9,717 bases of DNA, taken from contig JAISZE010000153.1 of assembly GCA_031269405.1 (NCBI GenBank), positions 1 through 9,717 on the forward strand, written 5' to 3'. The position numbers were made by a program, and so were the translations under genes. Position 1 is the first letter of the stretch. Each line of letters starts with the position of its first letter. Of the stretch, positions 5,189 through 9,717 are shown one piece after another. Source of the DNA: Treponema sp. GTDB lineage: Bacteria > Spirochaetota > Spirochaetia > Treponematales > Breznakiellaceae. Under the pieces are notes generated by a model that saw nothing but the letters and a program-made list of their open reading frames with translations, searched no databases and was not told the origin of the DNA.

Positions 5189-7933
5189 ATGCCGGTTTTG
5201 AAAAACGTTTTAATCGGGTTGGCCTTTGGGCTTTTGTTCGCTTTGTTCTATATAACAGGTTCTATCCCCCTGGAAGACCAGGTCTACGATTTTTTCCTCC
5301 AGGGCAGGCCTGACAGGGAACGGATAGACAATGTGGTATTCCTTGATGTAGACGACGCGGCTATCGCCTACAACGGGGTCTACCCCTGGCCCAGGTCAAT
5401 AATGGCCGACGGTTTTTTACGGCTCAAGGAATACGGGACCCCTTCGGTAATATTGGATATTGAGTTTATCGACAAAGGGCCCGCAGGGATAGATTCGGTC
5501 TATTTTGACCGGGACTTCCCCAGGGATTTTGAAAAAACCTTTGCCGGCATTAACTCGAATATTCTCGATCTTTTAGAGGCTATACGGAGCGGCAGGCTCA
5601 GCAGCGCCGAAGCGGCGGCGTACGAGGAAGAACTGCTTGCTCTTGTCCGGGCCGGAGGGGAGGATCTCTTTCAAAAAGCCTCGGGTATCGCCCGCGACAA
5701 CGATGTGTATCTGGCCCAGGCTTCGGCTCTTTTCGGCCGTACCTGGGCCACCCTCAACCTCCAGTCCCTGGCCCTTACAGGGGAACAGGCCGAAAGGCGG
5801 CCTATGGCGGAAGAGCGGTTTTCATATCCCGTGGACGCCGCTCCAGGGGCGCAGGGCGGCGGTTTTGCGGACGTCCTTCCGGCGCTCCCTTCCTTTGCCC
5901 AATCAACAAGAGGGGCGGGGTTTACCAACGTGTTTATCGATCCCGACGGAGTCAGGCGGCGGATCTTTCTGGCCCAAAAAGTCCAGGATTGCTGGTATCT
6001 TCAGCTTGCCTTTGCGCCTCTTATGGAATACCTGGGGTATCCTGAAATCCGCCTCGAAAAACGGCGGCTCATTCTTAAAAACGCCGGGTTTCCCCTTTCA
6101 ACAGGCAGTTCTCCGTCCCCTCCCCTCCCCTCACGGAGGGACATGGTAATCCCCCTGGATACCCAGGGCCGGATGATGCTGGACTGGCCCAAGACCGATT
6201 ACAAGGACAGCTTTATCCATGTGTCTTTTGAGGAGTTTTCAAAGATCGAGGAACTGGAGTCCCTGATAGAACAGTACCTTGGGGCGCTGGAAACCGCGGA
6301 CTTTGAGTTTTTTTCCAGTTTTGACGAAAGCCTCTCTGGAGCCTCGTCCGCCGTCTATCAGGGCAGCGAGGCTTTGCGGAAATCCCGGGAAGCCCTGGGC
6401 CGGGCCCTGGCGGAGTGTTCGGATGACGAATTCAAGCTCTGCCTTGCGCTGCGCGCCGAAGGCATGGCGTCGGCCCAATCCCTTTTGGAATACAAAATCC
6501 CGGAAAAAGTGTCGGCCCTGGCGGAAACCCTGGCCTGGGACTACCCGGAAGCCGCCGAAGGCATCCGTTCGGAAGCGGAGTATATCGCCAGGGTAACAGG
6601 ATACCTCGGCATAGCGGTGGAACAGTATGCGGAACTCCAGGCCAAGCTGAAGGAGATTTTTACCGGTAAATTCTGCATCATAGGCCGGGCCGATACGGGG
6701 ACCACCGATATTGGAGTAAACCCTTTCTACGGCGAATACGTCAACGTCGGCACCCACGCGGTAGTGCTGGATACGGTTTTGCGGGAATCCTTTATCACCC
6801 CCCTGGATCCCCTGTGGAGCGCCGCGCTGTGCCTTGTTCTTCCGATCTTCCTCATGCTGGCCCTGTACCGCCTGAAACCCGCCCCCAGGGCGGGCCTCGG
6901 CCTTGGAGGGGTAGTTCTTTTCGGAGCCGCCTGTTTTTTCCTGTTCCGGTACACAGGCGTCTTCGCCCGCCCCCTGGGGCCCGTCCTTTCCGCCGCCATA
7001 GCGGTCATAATCCGGGAACTGGTTTCCTACCTGGCTTCCGAAAAGGAAAAACAGTTTATTAACAAGGCCCTCTCAACCTATGTCTCCAAAGAAGTGGTGG
7101 ACGAACTGGTGGCCAACCCCTCGCTTCTGCAGTTAGGCGGAAGCAAGCGGCAGATGAGCGCCCTTTTTACGGATATACAGGCTTTTTCAACAATCTCGGA
7201 ACATCTTGACCCGGAACAACTGGTTAACCTCCTGAACCGCTACCTCACGGTTATGAGCGACATTATCATGGAAAACATGGGGACTATCGATAAATACGAA
7301 GGCGACGCAATCATCGCCTTTTTCGGCGCCCCTGTGTACCGGGAGGATCACGCCCCCCTGGCCTGCCGCAGCGCTGTTATGATGAAAAAGGCCGAAGCCG
7401 AATTGAACCGCGTCGTCATGGTGGACCGTTTAAGCCCGCTGCCTCTTTATACCCGTATAGGCATCAACACCGGGGAAATGGTAGTAGGCAACATGGGAAC
7501 TTCCAGCAAAATGAACTATACTATAATGGGCAACGCTGTGAACCTGGCCGCCCGGCTTGAAGGGGTCAACAAGCAGTACCATACGGGGGGGATTCTGATA
7601 AGCGAATACACGAAGAACAGGATAGGGGATGAATTCATCTGCCGGAGCCTTGACATGGTCCGGGTGGTAGGCATCGACACGCCGGTGCGGCTCTACGAGC
7701 TTTTGGGCCTGCGGGACCGGGCCGGTGAACCGGACAACCTTGCCGCCTGGGAAAAAGCCCTGGTTCTGTACGAAAAACGGCATTTCCGGGAAGCCGGAAA
7801 GCTCTTTGCCTCTATAGCCACAAGGGATAAAACAGACGGCACAGCGCTGTTGTACACGGACAGGTGCCGGGAGTATATAGCCGCTCCGCCTCCTGATGAT
7901 TGGGACGGGGTTACCAATTTAAGCCAAAAATAA
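5189..7933 (+). CDS. Membrane adenylate cyclase with an expanded CHASE2 sensor domain
   Basis: 914 residues. Order: membrane helix 4-24; extracytoplasmic CHASE2 domain about 28-538 (core motifs VFLDVDDAAIA 50-60, YPWPRS 65-70, ILDIEFID 88-95, KFCIIGRADTGTTDIGVNPF 494-513); three membrane helices near 541-560, 569-586 and 592-612; class III cyclase domain about 650-840; and a short helical, TPR-like tail 850-890. The cyclase site is complete: metal aspartates D662 (FTDI) and D706 (EGDAI), adenine-selecting K702 and T778, and transition-state N785 and R789. It should therefore make cAMP from ATP rather than cGMP. The sensor carries two extra stretches (about 98-170 and 352-490) relative to a compact CHASE2 domain; the second is helical and charged. 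The sensed ligand is unknown. It is first in a two-gene operon with the HD-GYP protein. Confidence 0.92.
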   Translation: MPVLKNVLIGLAFGLLFALFYITGSIPLEDQVYDFFLQGRPDRERIDNVVFLDVDDAAIAYNGVYPWPRSIMADGFLRLKEYGTPSVILDIEFIDKGPAGIDSVYFDRDFPRDFEKTFAGINSNILDLLEAIRSGRLSSAEAAAYEEELLALVRAGGEDLFQKASGIARDNDVYLAQASALFGRTWATLNLQSLALTGEQAERRPMAEERFSYPVDAAPGAQGGGFADVLPALPSFAQSTRGAGFTNVFIDPDGVRRRIFLAQKVQDCWYLQLAFAPLMEYLGYPEIRLEKRRLILKNAGFPLSTGSSPSPPLPSRRDMVIPLDTQGRMMLDWPKTDYKDSFIHVSFEEFSKIEELESLIEQYLGALETADFEFFSSFDESLSGASSAVYQGSEALRKSREALGRALAECSDDEFKLCLALRAEGMASAQSLLEYKIPEKVSALAETLAWDYPEAAEGIRSEAEYIARVTGYLGIAVEQYAELQAKLKEIFTGKFCIIGRADTGTTDIGVNPFYGEYVNVGTHAVVLDTVLRESFITPLDPLWSAALCLVLPIFLMLALYRLKPAPRAGLGLGGVVLFGAACFFLFRYTGVFARPLGPVLSAAIAVIIRELVSYLASEKEKQFINKALSTYVSKEVVDELVANPSLLQLGGSKRQMSALFTDIQAFSTISEHLDPEQLVNLLNRYLTVMSDIIMENMGTIDKYEGDAIIAFFGAPVYREDHAPLACRSAVMMKKAEAELNRVVMVDRLSPLPLYTRIGINTGEMVVGNMGTSSKMNYTIMGNAVNLAARLEGVNKQYHTGGILISEYTKNRIGDEFICRSLDMVRVVGIDTPVRLYELLGLRDRAGEPDNLAAWEKALVLYEKRHFREAGKLFASIATRDKTDGTALLYTDRCREYIAAPPPDDWDGVTNLSQK
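6117..6135. repeat. C-rich 19-bp direct repeat, copy 2 (inside the cyclase gene)
   Basis: Identical in 19 bases to 1787-1805. Here it encodes the proline/serine linker SPPLPS (about residues 310-315) and is flanked by a perfect 6-bp inverted repeat, CTCCGT (6111-6116) and ACGGAG (6133-6138, overlapping the repeat's last three bases). This would suit a short in-frame insertion in a tolerant loop of the CHASE2 sensor. Confidence 0.5.
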
Positions 7934-7951
7934 GGGCCGGAAACCCGGTCC
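7934..7951 (+). other. Intercistronic hairpin between cyclase and HD-GYP genes
   Basis: Immediately after the cyclase TAA, GGGCCGG-AAAC-CCGGTCC folds into a 7-bp stem with one G-U pair and a 4-base loop. No T-run follows, and the next gene starts 21 bp later. It more likely protects the upstream 3' end or tunes expression between the two genes than ends transcription. Confidence 0.5.
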
Positions 7952-7972
7952 CTCAACTGTACGGAGTCCTGC

Positions 7973-9163
7973 ATGCAGATTCACATGGAAAAACTAATAG
8001 TGGCTGTCGGCGAAGCCTTGGATATAGTCGAAGGGGAACTTCTTGGGGCGTCCACCAACCACGGGAAACGGGCCGCAATACTCTGCGCCGCTATGGGCAG
8101 GAGCCTGGGCCTGCCGGAAGAAGAGCTCAGGGTTTTGACCGCCGGGGCGCTGCTCCATGATAACGCCCTGACGGAATACATCATGGCCGAACGGCAGGGA
8201 AAGCGGCACGATCCCGCTATGAAGCTCCATTGCGAGTACGGCCAGCGCAACCTGGAAGCCCTGCTCCCCGGACCGGCGTCAAGCGGCGTTATCGCGTACC
8301 ACCATGAACGGGCCGACGGGAACGGCCCCTTCGGAATGAAAGAAGGCGCTATCCCGGCGGCGGCTGAACTTATCGCCATCGCCGATTCCCTTGATGTCGC
8401 CAACCATTTTCAGACCGTCAAATTCTACGACCTGCCTGAAATACGGTCGGGCGTTTCCCAGCAGCCGGGGAAGCAGTTTTCCCGCAGGGCCGTAAAAGCC
8501 ATGCTGTCGGTGCTGGACGACGATATGCTTCTGCTTCTCAGGGACGAATCTGTCAAAGATACTGCGGAACGCCTCCTTCCCCCGTGGCCGCTTGATATGG
8601 ACAGCAGGGTCGTAAGGGACTTTGCGGAAATGGTGATCCGTATCATTGATTATAAATCGGCTTTTACCCGCAGGCACTCTTCGGGAATCGCGGAGAAGGC
8701 TTTTTTCATGGGGGAATACTACGGCCGGGATACAGACGAAAAGGCCGAACTGTATCTGGCCGCCGCGCTGCACGATCTGGGCAAACTCGCGGTCCCTGCG
8801 GCGATTCTGGAAAAGCAGGGAAGCCTTACGAACGGGGAATTCAAAACTATCAAGGAACACGCCTATCTTACCTGGAAGATGCTCAAGGATATTAAGGGTT
8901 TGGAGGATGTCTGCACCTGGGCTTCAAACCACCACGAGAAGCTGGACGGTTCAGGATACCCTTTTGGGAAAAAAGGCGGCGAACTGGATTTCAATTCCCG
9001 GCTCCTGGCATGCATCGACATTTACCAGGCCCTGAGCGAGGAACGGCCTTACCATCCTGAACGGAACCACCGGGAGACTATGGAGATTATGTATGATATG
9101 GCCGCAAAGGGCCTTATCGATCCGGGGATAAGCGCTGATATGGACAAGGCCTTTGGGGATTGA
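7973..9163 (+). CDS. Tandem HD-domain protein: N-terminal HD plus C-terminal HD-GYP phosphohydrolase
   Basis: 396 residues, soluble. The C-terminal HD-GYP domain (about 225-396) is complete: H235, HD at 267-268 with DLGKLAVP after it, H296, HH at 320-321, DGSGYP (325-330), D349 and the closing RPYHP. Such domains hydrolyse c-di-GMP or related cyclic dinucleotides with a metal centre. The N-terminal half (about 15-145) is a second HD domain with an equivalent ligand set (H30, HD 62-63, H86, HH 110-111, D138), but DGNGPF (115-120) replaces DGxGYP, so it is a diverged, possibly sensory or differently specific copy. The start at 7973 is favoured over the ATG at 7985 by GGAG (7963-7966) six bases upstream. 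It lies 39 bp after the cyclase gene and is probably co-transcribed, linking cAMP synthesis with cyclic-dinucleotide turnover. Confidence 0.88.
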   Translation: MQIHMEKLIVAVGEALDIVEGELLGASTNHGKRAAILCAAMGRSLGLPEEELRVLTAGALLHDNALTEYIMAERQGKRHDPAMKLHCEYGQRNLEALLPGPASSGVIAYHHERADGNGPFGMKEGAIPAAAELIAIADSLDVANHFQTVKFYDLPEIRSGVSQQPGKQFSRRAVKAMLSVLDDDMLLLLRDESVKDTAERLLPPWPLDMDSRVVRDFAEMVIRIIDYKSAFTRRHSSGIAEKAFFMGEYYGRDTDEKAELYLAAALHDLGKLAVPAAILEKQGSLTNGEFKTIKEHAYLTWKMLKDIKGLEDVCTWASNHHEKLDGSGYPFGKKGGELDFNSRLLACIDIYQALSEERPYHPERNHRETMEIMYDMAAKGLIDPGISADMDKAFGD

Positions 9164-9717
9164 AGGGGGGATTTCCTCACCCGCGGGCCGCCGGGCCCTT
9201 AGGGCGCCAGCAGAGGGATAGTATCGGTCCAGGGCCCCATGAGGCCCCTCTTGGTCTGCCGGCAAGCGGCGCAGGCGCAGCCCTTCCCCCGGCGTCCGCC
9301 AGGCCCTCCTTTAGGATGACGGGGTTTTTCAGGCGGAAGTTGATCATAATCTTTGCTTCGGCCTTAAAATCGTCCATGGCTTCGTTTTTGGCTTTTTTTG
9401 TAAAGGTCTTGTTCCTTTCGGGCCCTGAAACCTGGATACAAAGGCCCATAAAGGCCCCGAAGGAGGTTTATAAAGCCGCGGCCTCCGCTGCGGGGATTTA
9501 CCAGGCCTCGGCGTTTAGGGTGATTTTGGCGGTAAAATTGTCCCCCCAGACGGCCAATTCAGCGTCGGAGTCCGGTATTGTTTTGGTTTGGCACATAACG
9601 TTCCGGCTGTTTATGACATACGGAAGATTGCACGTTTCTCGTATTGCGGTTTCGTCCTGCCTCATCTAAATACTTGTTATATAAGGAATTAGCGTTGCTG
9701 GTTCAGCGGATTTATGC
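9164..9717. other. 554-bp tail with no intact gene
   Basis: After the HD-GYP stop there is a 35-bp gap, then a minus-strand pseudogene (9199-9596), then 121 bp to the window end (9597-9717) in which no gene, RNA or terminator was recognised. The gap holds a GC hairpin, GGGCC-GCCG-GGCCC (9185-9198), lying between the convergent 3' ends. It has no T-run on either side, so it is only a weak candidate for a shared terminator. Confidence 0.6.
9199..9596 (-). pseudogene. Decayed gene of a repetitive spirochaete family, with two stops, a frameshift and a lost middle
   Basis: From the ATG at 9596 the minus strand reads MCQTKTIPDSDAELAVWGDN, then FTAKITLNAEAW, a TAA (9500-9498), IPAAEAAAL, a second TAA (9470-9468), and then in the same frame a stretch ending TKKAKNEAM and, later, MINFRLKNPVI (to about 9313). 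The IP-x-x-DAE-x-x-W start, W-x-IP step, KNEA and NFRxKNP signatures are those of a family I recognise from multi-copy genes in termite-gut treponemes and some Bacteroidetes and Planctomycetes. After about 9288 the likeness is lost in that frame, but the next frame ends TKRGLMGPWTDTIPLLAP followed by TAA (9201-9199), matching the family's closing RG-x-x-GPWS signature. About half of a full-length protein (roughly 100 codons) is missing between the two parts. The function of the intact family is unknown. Family assignment is from memory of its motifs. Confidence 0.72.

Noticed and set aside
6239..6757. Minus-strand open frame of 172 codons opposite the CHASE2 insertion
   Set aside because: It is a shadow of the cyclase gene with no domain or start signals.
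9185..9198. GC hairpin after the HD-GYP gene as an intrinsic terminator
   Set aside because: The stem is only 5 bp and no T-run follows on either strand, so it is noted only in the tail description.
9177..9449. Minus-strand open frame of 90 codons as a real small gene
   Set aside because: It is the part of the decayed gene after its second TAA and has no ribosome site before the ATG at 9449; its last third reads through the frameshift into GC-rich nonsense.
9160..9669. Plus-strand open frame of 169 codons after the HD-GYP gene
   Set aside because: It is antisense to the pseudogene, whose minus-strand frames carry recognisable family signatures; its own product is low-complexity with no motif.

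Overview
The window looks like a chromosomal segment of a Treponema-type spirochaete, probably one of the moderately GC-rich insect-gut (termite) treponemes. This is inferred from gene content: a CHASE2 adenylate cyclase with a spirochaete-style C-terminal tail, a tandem HD/HD-GYP protein, and a decayed copy of a repetitive gene family that I associate with termite-gut treponemes and some Bacteroidetes and Planctomycetes. No rRNA, tRNA, CRISPR array, transposase or phage gene was seen.

Left half (1-4857), all on the minus strand. In transcription order: argF (ornithine carbamoyltransferase, 4857-3904); a 150-bp gap with a hairpin and a good promoter candidate; a small secreted protein (3753-3328) joined by a TGATG overlap to an M24-family metallopeptidase (3328-2162); 15 bp later an NrnA-like DHH phosphoesterase (2146-1181); a 140-bp gap with palindromes; a divergent sigma-70-like protein (1040-180); and 33 bp later the first 48 codons of rlmJ, cut by the window edge. 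The secreted protein, M24 peptidase and NrnA look like one transcription unit. The sigma-like gene and rlmJ look like another.

Middle (4858-5188) is a 331-bp divergent intergenic region. On the argF side, the Shine-Dalgarno sequence is locked in a perfect 6-bp hairpin. On the cyclase side lies an imperfect inverted-repeat element of about 80 bp, built on CGGAC units around a 12-bp perfect palindrome.

Right half (5189-9163), plus strand. It is a two-gene signalling unit: a membrane class III adenylate cyclase with an expanded extracytoplasmic CHASE2 sensor, then 39 bp later a soluble protein with two HD domains, the second a full HD-GYP. The pair suggests that an envelope signal is converted to cAMP and linked to a phosphohydrolase, probably acting on c-di-GMP. 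The link is inference from adjacency.

The last ~550 bp hold a convergent minus-strand pseudogene (9596-9199). Its N- and C-terminal signatures are recognisable, but it has two in-frame TAA codons, a frameshift and a missing middle. No wholly new system is evident. The items most worth a second look are the argF leader hairpin, the CGGAC inverted-repeat element, the two insertions in the CHASE2 sensor, the sigma-like protein and the decayed repeat-family gene.
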